64,000 nucleotides of DNA, from positions 28,840 to 92,839 of the forward strand of contig CAYTZH010000016.1 of the NCBI GenBank assembly GCA_964442285.1, written 5' to 3'. This stretch comes from CAYTZH01 sp964442285 (GTDB lineage: Bacteria > Myxococcota_A > UBA9160 > JAFDET01). Shown one piece after another: positions 30,578 through 37,909 of the stretch. How positions within the stretch are numbered: the first letter of the stretch is position 1; each line of letters opens with the position of its first letter. A program made the position numbers and the translations under genes. The notes beneath the pieces are model-generated. The model did not search any database, was not told where the DNA came from, and saw nothing but the letters and a program-made list of their open reading frames with translations.

Positions 30578-30768
30578 GTGGGTGTCCTGAACGTCATCGG
30601 CGTGGTGGCCTTCTGTCTGGCCAGCGGGGTGGTGGGCGTGCGTCTGGCGCTGCTCGCCCGGCGGACCCGGGCCGGGAGCTTCCGGAGATCGCGGTGCTCT
30701 TTCCGCTCACGGCGGCCGGCCGGATCGCCGGCGCGGGGGACGGCGTGCCGGCCGCGGGGCTGGGCTAG
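30578..30768 (+). pseudogene. Frameshifted remnant of a small membrane protein gene
   Basis: From the GTG at 30578 the frame gives NVIGVVAFCLASGVVGVRLA and LLARRTRA, a hydrophobic helix plus RRTR that looks like the start of a small multi-helix membrane protein. The frame then becomes Arg/Ser-rich nonsense. Removing five bases (a GCCGG-type duplication near 30672) restores TRELPEIAVLFPLTAAGR, which fits continuation of the same family as I remember it, before a TAG at 30766. The remnant is therefore shifted and truncated. The last TAG also forms the tgt promoter hexamer. Confidence 0.5.
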
Positions 30769-30771
30769 CCT
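30766..30771 (+). promoter_or_regulatory. -10 element of tgt
   Basis: TAGCCT followed by 8 bases and the GTG at 30780. Its first three bases are the stop codon of the decayed upstream frame. No Shine-Dalgarno. Confidence 0.5.
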
Positions 30772-30779
30772 CCGCGGCC

Positions 30780-31892
30780 GTGCCCTTCTCCTTCCAGCTC
30801 GAGAGACGCTGCGACGCGGCTCGCCGGGGCCGCTTCGAGACGCCCCACGGCCCGGTGGATACGCCGGCGTTCATGCCCGTCGGGACCCAGGCCGCCGTGC
30901 GGGCTCTGCTGCCGGAGCAGGTGGCCGCGACCGGCGCCCGGGTGGTGCTGGCCAACACCTACCACCTCGCGCTCCGGCCCGGCGAGGCCACCGTCGCCAA
31001 GCTCGGCGGCCTCCATGCGTTCATGCGCTGGGACGGTCCGATCCTGACCGACAGCGGGGGCTTCCAGGTCTTCTCGCTGCCCGGCGTGGAGATCGCCGAC
31101 CGGGGCGTCCGCTTCAAGAACGAGCTCGACGGCTCGGTCGTGGAGCTCACCCCCGAACGTTCGATCGAGATCCAGAACGCCCTGGGGGCCGACGTCATCA
31201 TGGCCTTCGACGAGTGCACGCCGTACCCCGCCGACGAGGCCCTGGCCCGCACCGGCGTGCGCAGGACCCTGAAGTGGATGGAGCGCTGCCTGCGGGCCCA
31301 CGCGCGACCGGCGGATCAGGCCCTGTTCGGCATCGTCCAGGGCAGCGTCTACACCGGGCTGCGCCGCGAGTGCGCCCGCGCCCTGGTCGGCCTCGACCTT
31401 CCCGGCTACGCGATCGGGGGGGTCTCGGTGGGCGAGGGCCACGAGCTCCTGTGCCGGGTCACCGAGGCCACGGCGCCGCTGCTTCCCGAGGATCGACCGC
31501 GCTATCTCATGGGGGTCGGTCTGCCCGAGGACCTGCTGGCCGCCGTGGGCTACGGCATCGATCTGTTCGACTGCGTGATCCCCACCCGCTACGCCCGCTC
31601 CGCGAGCGTCTTCACGGCCCGCGGACGGATCCGGCTCACCCACCGCCGCTACCGCCGCGACGCCTTCCCGATCGACCCCTCCTGCGACTGCGCCGCCTGC
31701 GCGGGGGGCTTCTCGCGCGCCTACCTGCACCACCTGTTCGGGGCCAACGAGGTGCTCTCGGCGGTCCTGGCCTCGATCCACAACCTGCGCTTCTACGCCC
31801 GGCTCATGGAGGGCGCCCGGAGCGCGATCCGCGAGGGGCGCTACGCCGAGTACCGCCGCGACTTCCTGGAGGAGTACGCCCGGGGCCGCTAG
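30780..31892 (+). CDS. tgt: tRNA-guanine transglycosylase
   Basis: A 370-residue TIM-barrel enzyme that swaps guanine 34 for preQ1 in tRNAs of the GUN anticodon group, the first tRNA-bound step of queuosine formation. Landmarks: TPAFMPVGTQ near residue 28, TDSGGFQVFSL with the active-site Asp near 92, GGVSVGEG near 218, YLMGVGLPEDLL, the nucleophile region GIDLFDCVIPTRYAR (Asp about 264) and the zinc ligands Cys302, Cys304, Cys307 (CDCAAC) with His near 333. Length is normal. No preQ1 synthesis genes are nearby. Followed by ychF after 13 bases. Confidence 0.97.
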   Translation: MPFSFQLERRCDAARRGRFETPHGPVDTPAFMPVGTQAAVRALLPEQVAATGARVVLANTYHLALRPGEATVAKLGGLHAFMRWDGPILTDSGGFQVFSLPGVEIADRGVRFKNELDGSVVELTPERSIEIQNALGADVIMAFDECTPYPADEALARTGVRRTLKWMERCLRAHARPADQALFGIVQGSVYTGLRRECARALVGLDLPGYAIGGVSVGEGHELLCRVTEATAPLLPEDRPRYLMGVGLPEDLLAAVGYGIDLFDCVIPTRYARSASVFTARGRIRLTHRRYRRDAFPIDPSCDCAACAGGFSRAYLHHLFGANEVLSAVLASIHNLRFYARLMEGARSAIREGRYAEYRRDFLEEYARGR

Positions 31893-31895
31893 CCT
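31890..31895 (+). promoter_or_regulatory. -10 element of ychF overlapping the tgt stop codon
   Basis: TAGCCT, in which TAG is the tgt stop codon, then 10 bases and the ATG at 31906. The sequence up to the start (CTAGCCTCCCGCGG) is nearly the same as the one in front of tgt (CTAGCCTCCGCGG). Confidence 0.45.
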
Positions 31896-31905
31896 CCCGC
31901 GGCCC

Positions 31906-33000
31906 ATGGCACTCCGCTGCGGCATCGTCGGCCTGCCCAACGTGGGCAAGAGCACGCTGTTCAACGCGTTGACGGCGGCGGAGATCGCCGCCGAGAACTA
32001 CCCGTTTTGCACCGTCGACCCCAACACCGGCGTCGTCCCGGTGCCCGACGCCCGCCTCGACGTCCTGGCGGCCCTCGTGAAGCCGGCGCGGGTGGTGCCC
32101 ACCACCGTGGAGCTGGTGGACATCGCCGGCCTGGTCCGGGGCGCGAGCCGCGGCGAGGGCCTCGGCAACCAGTTCCTGGCCCACATCCGCGAGACCCACG
32201 CCGTCTGCCACGTGGTGCGCTGCTTCGAGGACCCGAACGTGGTGCACGTGGACGGCGGTGTGGATCCGCTGCGCGACATCGAGACCATCGAGACGGAGCT
32301 CGGCCTGGCCGACCTCGAGACCCTGGAGCGTCGCATCGACCGCGTGCGCCGCACCGCCCGCAGCGGCGACAAGGAGGCCCGGGCCCAGCTGGCGCTCTAT
32401 GAGGGCCTGCAGGCCCATCTCTCCGGCGACGATCCGGCGCGCACCTACCCGGTGACCGACGCCCAGCGCACCCACTACCGCGAGCTCTGGCTCCTCACCG
32501 CCAAGCCGGTGCTCTACCTGGCCAACGTCGACGAGGCGGGGCTCGAGCAGGGCAACGCCCACATCCGGGCCGTCGAGGAGCACGCCGCCGGCGTCGGTGC
32601 CGAGGTGGTGCGGGTCTGCGGCAAGATCGAGGCCGAGCTCGCCCAGCTCGAGCCCGACGAGAAGCAGCTCTTCCTCGAGGAGCTCGGGCTGGAGGAGCCG
32701 GGCCTGCACCGGCTGATCCGCGCCGTCTACCGATTGCTCGGGCTGCTCACCTTCTTCACGGCCGGCGAGAAGGAGGTGCGCGCCTGGACCGTCCGCCGCG
32801 GGGCGGCGGCGCCGGAGGCCGCGGGCGAGATCCACTCGGACTTCGAGCGCCTCTTCATCCGCGCCGAGGTGATCTCCTACGACGACTATGTCGAGGCCGG
32901 AGGCGAGACCGAGGCGAAGGCCCGTGGCACGATGCGGGTGGAGGGCAAGGACTACCCCATGGCCGACGGCGACGTGGTGCACTTCCGGGTGGGCGGTTGA
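31906..33000 (+). CDS. ychF: Redox-regulated ATPase YchF (Obg family)
   Basis: A 364-residue P-loop protein of the Obg family that prefers ATP over GTP and associates with ribosomes, acting in stress and translation control. G1 is GLPNVGKSTLFNAL at residue 6, followed by NYPFCTVDPNTGVVPVPD, G3 in DIAGLVRGASRGEGLGN, and the base-recognition motif YLANVDEAG, which departs from GTPase NKxD as in other YchF. A helical region follows, and the TGS domain ends the protein with TFFTAGEKEVRAW, VISYDDYVEAGG and YPMADGDVVHFRV. Its stop codon lies within a 16-base direct repeat shared with the start of the RNase HI gene. Confidence 0.97.
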   Translation: MALRCGIVGLPNVGKSTLFNALTAAEIAAENYPFCTVDPNTGVVPVPDARLDVLAALVKPARVVPTTVELVDIAGLVRGASRGEGLGNQFLAHIRETHAVCHVVRCFEDPNVVHVDGGVDPLRDIETIETELGLADLETLERRIDRVRRTARSGDKEARAQLALYEGLQAHLSGDDPARTYPVTDAQRTHYRELWLLTAKPVLYLANVDEAGLEQGNAHIRAVEEHAAGVGAEVVRVCGKIEAELAQLEPDEKQLFLEELGLEEPGLHRLIRAVYRLLGLLTFFTAGEKEVRAWTVRRGAAAPEAAGEIHSDFERLFIRAEVISYDDYVEAGGETEAKARGTMRVEGKDYPMADGDVVHFRVGG

Positions 33001-33028
33001 GCGTAGTGAGCGGGGTGGGCGGTTGAGC
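32987..33028. repeat. Short direct repeat, 16 bases at 26-base period
   Basis: GGGTGGGCGGTTGAGC at 32987-33002 and 33013-33028. Copy one carries the ychF stop codon; copy two carries the TTG used as the RNase HI start. The duplication therefore turned a stop-codon context into a start-codon context. Confidence 0.9.
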
Positions 33029-33535
33029 CCGGCCCGCGGCGCCCTGCTCACGCCGGCGCAGGTGCTGGCGCGCTTCGACGGCGGACCGAAGAGCGGCGTC
33101 TTCACCGACGGCTCCTGCGAGGGCAACCCGGGGCCGGGCGGCTGGGGCTACGTCTGGGTGGCGGACGACCGCATCGTCGCCGAGGACCGGGGCACCGATC
33201 CCGACACCACCAACAACCGGATGGAGCTGACGGCGCTCATCGAGGCCTACCGCCGCCTGCCCGAGGACGCGGCCCTCACGGTCTACTCCGACAGCCAGCT
33301 CTGCGTGAACACCATCAACCAGTGGGCCGCGGGCTGGGAGGCCCGGGGCTGGCGCCGCAAGGGCGGGCCGATCGCGAACCTCGAGCTGGTGAAGCAGCTC
33401 TGGCACCTGGCCGGCACCCATCCCCGGGTGAAGCTGGCCTGGATCCGCGCCCACGACGGCTCGCGCTGGAACGAGTACGCCGACGCCCTGGCCAGCGGCT
33501 ACCTGCGCGAGGCCGGGTCCGCCTCCGGGTCGTAG
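33023..33535 (+). CDS. rnhA: Ribonuclease HI
   Basis: A 170-residue RNase H that cuts the RNA strand of RNA-DNA hybrids. Catalytic residues in order: Asp in VFTDGSCEGNPGPGGWG (about residue 32), Glu in NNRMELTALIEA, Asp in VYSDSQLCVN, and the late His-Asp pair in IRAHDGSRWNEYADALA. Also RRKGGPIANLELVKQLW, the substrate-handle region. An N-terminal extension of about 20 residues precedes the domain. The TTG start at 33023 lies inside a duplicated copy of the ychF end. The last 37 bases overlap the convergent nitroreductase gene. Confidence 0.93.
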   Translation: MSPARGALLTPAQVLARFDGGPKSGVFTDGSCEGNPGPGGWGYVWVADDRIVAEDRGTDPDTTNNRMELTALIEAYRRLPEDAALTVYSDSQLCVNTINQWAAGWEARGWRRKGGPIANLELVKQLWHLAGTHPRVKLAWIRAHDGSRWNEYADALASGYLREAGSASGS

Positions 33536-34167
33536 CGCTCGAAGAAGAGCACGTCGTCCACCGGGTGACGCGGCGGCTGTCCGTAGCGGCCCTCCGGCCA
33601 GCCGACCGGGATCAGCGCGCAGGTGGGCAGCTCGGGCGGCAGGCCGAGGAAGCGGTCGATCTCCTCGGCGAAGGCCAGGTGCACCTGGGTCAGCGACGCC
33701 CCGAGCCCGACGGCCCGACACGCGAGCAGGACGTTCTGCACCGCCGGGAAGAGGGCCTGGGCCTGGACGGCGCCGCGCCGCTTCCAGCCGGCCACGAACA
33801 GGTGCACCGGCGCCTCGTGGAAGTGCTCGGCCAGGTGGACGGCGGCGCGGATGTTGCGCCGCTTGGCCTCGGGGAAGTCCGGGGCCTCGGCGGCCTTCCG
33901 GGCGGGCGCGATGTAGGCGAAGAAGGCCTCGCGGTAGCGCTCGGCGACGAACGCCCGCCGCTCGGGATCGGTGACGACCACGAAGCGCCAGGGCTGCCGA
34001 TTGCCGCCGCTGGGCGCGAAGGTTCCCGCCTCGCACACCTTGCGGATCAGCGCCGGGGGCACCGGGTCGGGCTTCAGGCGGCGGATCGAGCGGCAGGTGC
34101 GGAGGCCCTCGAGGAGCGGGACGTCCTCGCCCAGGCGCTCGAGGTCGAGCCCGTCGGCATCGCTCAC
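33499..34167 (-). CDS. Nitroreductase family protein
   Basis: A 222-residue FMN-dependent oxidoreductase of the nitroreductase superfamily using NAD(P)H. Motifs: RTCRSIRRLKPDPVPP near residue 22 (FMN phosphate contacts), the signature AGTFAPSGGNRQPWRFVVV near 46, ALFPAVQNVLLACRAVGLGAS in the dimer helix and LIPVGWPEGR. Physiological substrates of this class range from quinones to flavins and aromatic nitro compounds. GTG start overlaps the upstream lipoprotein stop (GTGA), so it is the last gene in the EVE-tesB-lipoprotein-nitroreductase operon. Its end overlaps rnhA by 37 bases. Confidence 0.92.
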   Translation of the reverse strand: MSDADGLDLERLGEDVPLLEGLRTCRSIRRLKPDPVPPALIRKVCEAGTFAPSGGNRQPWRFVVVTDPERRAFVAERYREAFFAYIAPARKAAEAPDFPEAKRRNIRAAVHLAEHFHEAPVHLFVAGWKRRGAVQAQALFPAVQNVLLACRAVGLGASLTQVHLAFAEEIDRFLGLPPELPTCALIPVGWPEGRYGQPPRHPVDDVLFFERYDPEADPASRR

Positions 34168-34646
34168 AAGAACTCTCCCGGCGCTGCCGGACGCCAGTTC
34201 GCGCGCACGATCCGCCACTCGCCGTCCTCGTCGCGCATCTCGAGGTCGAAGCGGTAGAGGTCGGCGTCGACCCCCTCCAGCGCGCCGGGCTCGGTCACCG
34301 GAGCCGCCGCCAGCGCCGCGAGGACCACGAGCTCGGCCCGGTCCGGCGGCTCGGTCAGCGACACCCCCCGCACGCGCGTGAACACGTGGATCGCCTCGTT
34401 GGAGAGGTAGTAGCGAGCGATGATGCCCTTCAGGGCCTGCTTGTCGTTGCCGGCGTCGTCGGCGTAGGCGTCGGAGATGAGCGCCAGCGTGTCGCCGAGG
34501 TCGCGGTGGTTGGCGGCGGCGACCAGCCGCTCCACCACGGCCCGGGCCCGGGCTTCCGGGGTCTCGGGCTCGCCGCCGCAGGCGGCCGCGAGCGCGGCCA
34601 TCGAGACCAGCAGGGGCAGGACGGAGCGGGGGCGGGGTCTCCTCAT
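34164..34646 (-). CDS. Lipoprotein, NTF2-like fold probable
   Basis: A 160-residue envelope protein. The signal peptide has the lipobox LAAAC near Cys25, followed by GGEPETPEARARAVVERLVA. The remainder alternates helices and strands (DLGDTLALISDAYADDAGND, ALKGIIARYYLSNEAIHVFT and YRFDLEMRDEDGEWRIVRA), the pattern of a small cone-shaped NTF2-like domain used for protein or ligand binding. No catalytic residues are evident. Four-base overlaps join it to tesB upstream and the nitroreductase downstream. Function unknown. Confidence 0.82.
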   Translation of the reverse strand: MRRPRPRSVLPLLVSMAALAAACGGEPETPEARARAVVERLVAAANHRDLGDTLALISDAYADDAGNDKQALKGIIARYYLSNEAIHVFTRVRGVSLTEPPDRAELVVLAALAAAPVTEPGALEGVDADLYRFDLEMRDEDGEWRIVRANWRPAAPGEFL

Positions 34647-35521
34647 CGCGGCCTCGGCTGCCGGATCAGGCCCTCCTGGGCGACGCTCACCGCCAGGCGC
34701 CCGTCCCGGGTGAAGAAGCGGCCGGTCGCGAAGCCCCGGGCGCCGTACGACGAGGGGCTCTCCATGACGTACAGCAGCCACTCGTCGGCGCGGAAGTCGC
34801 GGTGGAACCACATGGCGTGGTCGAGGCTCGCCATCATGCCGCCGTGATCCACCACCGCGACGGCGTGGGGCCGGATGGCCGTGTCGAGGAGCATCATGTC
34901 CGAGGCGTAGGCGACGATCACGTCGTGGAGCATCGGGTCGTCGGGGAGCTCGCCGCCGGCGCGTACCCACACCATGCGCTGGGGCTCGAGGGCCCGGCGG
35001 TCCATCCAGTCGGGCTCGCCCACGTAGCGGATGTCGATCGGACGCTCCCGCAGCACCCACTTGCGCAGGGCCTCGGGCGCGTCTTCGAGCAGCGGCGCCA
35101 GGCTCTCGCCCCAGGTGGGCAGGCTCTCCGGGTCGGGGGCCTCGGGCATGGGATCCTGGTGCTCGTAGCCGCTCTCGCGCACGTGGAAGGAGGCCTGGGT
35201 GGTGAAGATGGCCTTGCCGTGCTGGATGGCGACGACGCGCCGGGTGGTGAAGCTGCGGCCGTCGCGGGTGCGGTCGACCTCGTAGACGATCGGGACCTTC
35301 ACGTCGCCGGGGCGCAGGAAGTAGGCGTGCATGGAGTGGAGGTCGCGGCCGTCCTCCACCTCGAGGGTGCGCACGGCCGCCACCAGGGCCTGGGCCGCGA
35401 CCTGGCCGCCGAAGGCGCGCTGGCGGTCCTCCCGGGGGCTCGTGCCCCGGAAGAGGTTCACCTCCAGGCGCTCCAGGTCGAGCAGACCGAGCAGGCCCTC
35501 GAAGGCCGCCTCGGTGCTCAT
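34643..35521 (-). CDS. tesB: Acyl-CoA thioesterase II
   Basis: A 292-residue double hotdog thioesterase that hydrolyses medium and long acyl-CoAs to free acid and CoA. The N-terminal hotdog has RQRAFGGQVAAQALVAA near residue 40 and HSMHAYFLRPGD, TRDGRSFTTRRVVAIQ. The C-terminal hotdog has VAYASDMMLLDTAIRPH with the catalytic Asp (about 203), SLDHAMWFHRDFRADEWLLY with the Thr/His region, and RGFATGRFFTRDGRLAVSV followed by QEGLIR, the usual TesB ending. Cytoplasmic. Linked by ATGA overlaps to the EVE gene upstream and the lipoprotein downstream. Confidence 0.96.
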   Translation of the reverse strand: MSTEAAFEGLLGLLDLERLEVNLFRGTSPREDRQRAFGGQVAAQALVAAVRTLEVEDGRDLHSMHAYFLRPGDVKVPIVYEVDRTRDGRSFTTRRVVAIQHGKAIFTTQASFHVRESGYEHQDPMPEAPDPESLPTWGESLAPLLEDAPEALRKWVLRERPIDIRYVGEPDWMDRRALEPQRMVWVRAGGELPDDPMLHDVIVAYASDMMLLDTAIRPHAVAVVDHGGMMASLDHAMWFHRDFRADEWLLYVMESPSSYGARGFATGRFFTRDGRLAVSVAQEGLIRQPRPR

Positions 35522-35961
35522 CCGGCGTACCGCTTGGGCAGGGCGGTCTCGCCCAGGGCGAGGATGCGGTCGAAGGCGGCGGCGTCCAGGGGCATCACCG
35601 AGAGCCGGGACTGGCGCACGAGGGCGATGTCCGCGAGGGGGCGGTCGGCCTTGATCGTGGCCAGGTCGACCGGCGTGGTCAGGGCCTTCACCGGAGCCAG
35701 GTCGACGACGACCCAGCGCGGGTCGTCGCTGGTCGGATCCGGGTAGTGCTCCCGGGTCACCCGCGCCACGCCCACCACGGCCTTGCCTTCGTTCGAGTGG
35801 TAGTACAGGACCAGGTCGCCCTGCTTCATCGACGCCAGGTGGTTGCGCGCCTGGGCATTGCGGACGCCGTCCCAGTAGGTGGAGCCGTCGCGCACGAGAT
35901 CGTCCCAGGCGTACTTGTCGGGCTCGGACTTCACGAGCCAGTGACCGCGGTCGCGCGCCAT
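35518..35961 (-). CDS. EVE domain protein
   Basis: A 147-residue single EVE domain (PUA-like fold). Motifs: GHWLVKSEPDKYAWDDL at residue 6, WDGVRNAQARNHLASMKQGD, LVLYYHSNEGKAVVGVARV and a closing ALVRQSRLSVMPL. EVE domains bind modified bases in DNA or RNA; stand-alone versions are common but their biological role is not settled. Cotranscribed with tesB. TAAGCT ends 8 bases before the ATG; its TAA is the stop codon of the DUF192 gene. Confidence 0.94.
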   Translation of the reverse strand: MARDRGHWLVKSEPDKYAWDDLVRDGSTYWDGVRNAQARNHLASMKQGDLVLYYHSNEGKAVVGVARVTREHYPDPTSDDPRWVVVDLAPVKALTTPVDLATIKADRPLADIALVRQSRLSVMPLDAAAFDRILALGETALPKRYAG

Positions 35962-35969
35962 GGCGGGCG

Positions 35970-35975
35970 AGCTTA
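35970..35975 (-). promoter_or_regulatory. -10 element of the EVE-tesB operon overlapping the DUF192 stop
   Basis: On the minus strand TAAGCT followed by 8 bases and the ATG at 35961. The first three bases are the TAA stop of the DUF192 gene. No Shine-Dalgarno. Confidence 0.5.
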
Positions 35976-36533
35976 CTCGGTCCGCGCCAGCACCGCTGCC
36001 CGGTCGAAGGTGACCACATCGCCCACGCCGAGCCCGAGCTCCGCCAGACGGCCGCCGGCGGTCTCGATCGCGAACTGCGCCGGGGCGCCGCTCGGGTACT
36101 GCACCAGGCGCTGCTCGTACGCCAGGGGCGTCTCCTCGGGGCCCCGAGGTGCTTCCGCCTGCATGGCGTGGATCGCGATCACGCGCCCCGCCTCGTCGAG
36201 GAAGGCGATGTCGAGGGGGATGGGACAGTCCCGCATCACGAACACCCGCGGCGCGGCCAGCCGGAACGAGAACAGCATGCCGGAGTTGGCAGGCACGTGG
36301 CGCCGGCCGCCCAGGCCCCGCATGCGCGTGGCATCGTCGGCGGCGAGCTCGAAGTGGAAGGTCTCGCCCGCGACCTCGGCGCGGACCGACGCGGGGCCCG
36401 GGTCCGGGCGCGTCGCCGCGGCCGGGGCGGGACGGGACGGGGCCGTCGGGTCGGAGGGGGCCGGCGGCGGCGCGGCATCGCAGGCCGCGGCGAGCCATGC
36501 GGGCGCCAGGAGGGCCGCGATCCAGATCCGCAT
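35973..36533 (-). CDS. DUF192 lipoprotein
   Basis: A 186-residue exported protein: signal peptide ending in the lipobox LAAAC (Cys18), a Pro/Ala linker to about residue 48, and a DUF192 domain (about 50-175). The domain includes EVAGETFHFELAADDATRMR, GLGGRRHVPANSGMLFSF, the conserved FVMRDCPIPLDIAFLDE and a closing QFAIETAGGRLAELGLGVGD. DUF192 is a small beta domain widely found in bacteria and archaea with no confirmed activity. TACAGT ends 8 bases before the ATG, suggesting a leaderless mRNA. Confidence 0.92.
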   Translation of the reverse strand: MRIWIAALLAPAWLAAACDAAPPPAPSDPTAPSRPAPAAATRPDPGPASVRAEVAGETFHFELAADDATRMRGLGGRRHVPANSGMLFSFRLAAPRVFVMRDCPIPLDIAFLDEAGRVIAIHAMQAEAPRGPEETPLAYEQRLVQYPSGAPAQFAIETAGGRLAELGLGVGDVVTFDRAAVLARTE

Positions 36534-36541
36534 CGCGGCGG

Positions 36542-36547
36542 ACTGTA
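36542..36547 (-). promoter_or_regulatory. -10 element of the DUF192 gene
   Basis: On the minus strand TACAGT followed by 8 bases and the ATG at 36533, with no ribosome binding site. Confidence 0.5.
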
Positions 36548-36575
36548 CCCCGCGGCCGATCGTCGGGCGAGGTGT

Positions 36576-37832
36576 CTAGGCCGACGGCGCGGGGTCGCCG
36601 GGATAGCGCGCGCGGGGTCGCAGGAGGCCCCCGGCCCGGCCCTGCTCGAGCACGTGGGCCACCCAGCCCGCGCAGCGGCCGACCGCGAAGAGGCCCGCGG
36701 CGCTCCCGGGGGCCACGCCCAGGGCGGCGCGCACGGCCACGAGGCCGGTGTCGATGTTCGGGGGCGGGCGGCCCGCCCCCGTGGTCGCGTCCACCAGGGC
36801 GAGCAGGGTGCGGACCTCGCGGCTGCGGGGCGCGGCGTCGCGGGCGACCTCCAGCAGCGGCTCGCAGCGGGGATCGCCGTCGGCATAGAAGGGGTGGCCG
36901 AAGCCGGGCACGGGCTCGCCGCGGCGCAGCCGCTCGTGGACCGCGCGCTCCGCCCGATCCGGATCGCCCGCCTCCCGCAGCAGGGCCTCGACCTGGTCCG
37001 TCACTGCTCCGTGTCGAGGTCCCGAGAGGGCGCCCAGGGCGGCGCCGACGCAGGCGTAGACGTCGGCGCCGGTGGAGGCCGCCACGCGCGCGGTGAAGGC
37101 CGAGGCGGTGAGCTCGTGGGCGGCGCACAGGACCAGCGCGCGCTCGACCGCCGCCGCGGCGGCCGGGCCCCGCGCGCCGAGGGCGGCCGCCGTGGCCGCC
37201 GCCACCGACGGCGCGGCGAGCGCGGCCCGCAGGCGGGCCGGCCGGCCCAGGGCGAGGCCCGCCGCCAGCCGGCGGATCAGGCGTCGGGTCCGGGTCAGCA
37301 CCGCCGCGGGGAGTGCATCGAAGCGGCCCGGGTCGCCCACGGCCAGCGCGGGCACGAGCACCGCCAGGGTCGCGAGGGGCGGGGTGTCGTCCGGGAGCAG
37401 GGCGGAGAGCCGGGCCGGGGCCACGCCCAGGCTCCCGGGCCGCCAGGCGGCCGTGTCGATCCGCGCCTCAGCGGGCGGTGTGCCGGACCAGAGCAGCTCC
37501 GCCACCGCCTCGAAGCGGACACCCTCCTGCGCCAGGGACACCGCGTCGTGTCCGCGATAGCGCGGCCCGTCGGGCGTCAGGGCCGTGATGCGGGACTCGA
37601 GCACCGGCTCGCCCCAGCTCAGGGCGCCGCCGGCCGCCGCGCGGGCCCGCCCCCCGGGACCGCGCCGGCCGAGCAGGCGCTCCACGTCGGCGCGGGCGTA
37701 GCGTCGGCCGCGGCCGCCGGGGCCGCGGCGGCTCTGGAGCAGACCCCGGCTGACGTAGGCATAGAGGGTGGGGAGCTTCACCCCGAGCCGAGCCGCCGCC
37801 TCGCGGGCACTGAGGTCGGGATCGTCCGCCAT
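36576..37832 (-). CDS. Citrate synthase-like protein with N-terminal MerR-type DNA-binding domain
   Basis: A 418-residue fusion. Residues about 5-52 form a MerR/excisionase-type helix-turn-helix (DLSAREAAARLGVKLPTLYA, then YVSRGLLQS and RRYARADVERLL). Residues about 75-418 form a citrate synthase fold with the three catalytic positions kept: His in AAHELTASAFTAR, His in PGFGHPFYADGDPR and Asp in PPNIDTGLVAVR, plus the closing GWVAHVLEQGRAGGLLRPRA. It may be an enzyme that senses CoA esters or oxaloacetate and controls its own region. ATG at 37832 is chosen because TATGAT ends 8 bases before it; a second ATG at 37838 is possible. Divergent from the ordinary citrate synthase gene across an AT-rich dyad region. 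Confidence 0.9.
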   Translation of the reverse strand: MADDPDLSAREAAARLGVKLPTLYAYVSRGLLQSRRGPGGRGRRYARADVERLLGRRGPGGRARAAAGGALSWGEPVLESRITALTPDGPRYRGHDAVSLAQEGVRFEAVAELLWSGTPPAEARIDTAAWRPGSLGVAPARLSALLPDDTPPLATLAVLVPALAVGDPGRFDALPAAVLTRTRRLIRRLAAGLALGRPARLRAALAAPSVAAATAAALGARGPAAAAAVERALVLCAAHELTASAFTARVAASTGADVYACVGAALGALSGPRHGAVTDQVEALLREAGDPDRAERAVHERLRRGEPVPGFGHPFYADGDPRCEPLLEVARDAAPRSREVRTLLALVDATTGAGRPPPNIDTGLVAVRAALGVAPGSAAGLFAVGRCAGWVAHVLEQGRAGGLLRPRARYPGDPAPSA

Positions 37833-37836
37833 AAAC

Positions 37837-37865
37837 ATTGATCATAAGAATCAATATTGATCAAT
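37837..37865. promoter_or_regulatory. AT-rich operator: dyad plus palindrome between the citrate synthase genes
   Basis: ATTGAT, 7 bases, ATCAAT (37837-37855) forms a 19-base dyad, followed directly by the perfect palindrome ATTGATCAAT (37856-37865). It is the most AT-rich spot in the window, overlaps the promoter elements of both divergent genes, and has the size expected for MerR-type sites. Confidence 0.6.
37841..37846 (-). promoter_or_regulatory. -10 element of the MerR-citrate synthase gene
   Basis: On the minus strand TATGAT followed by 8 bases and the ATG at 37832. It lies inside the ATTGAT-N7-ATCAAT dyad. Confidence 0.5.
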
Positions 37866-37885
37866 TCAATATCCTGATCTACGGT
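37857..37885 (+). promoter_or_regulatory. Promoter of the stand-alone citrate synthase gene
   Basis: TTGATC (37857-37862), 17 bases, TACGGT (37880-37885), then GGAGGAG and the ATG at 37910. The -35 lies in the palindrome ATTGATCAAT, so binding there should block it. Confidence 0.5.
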
Positions 37886-37909
37886 GCGGCCCGACGCGGA
37901 GGAGAGACC

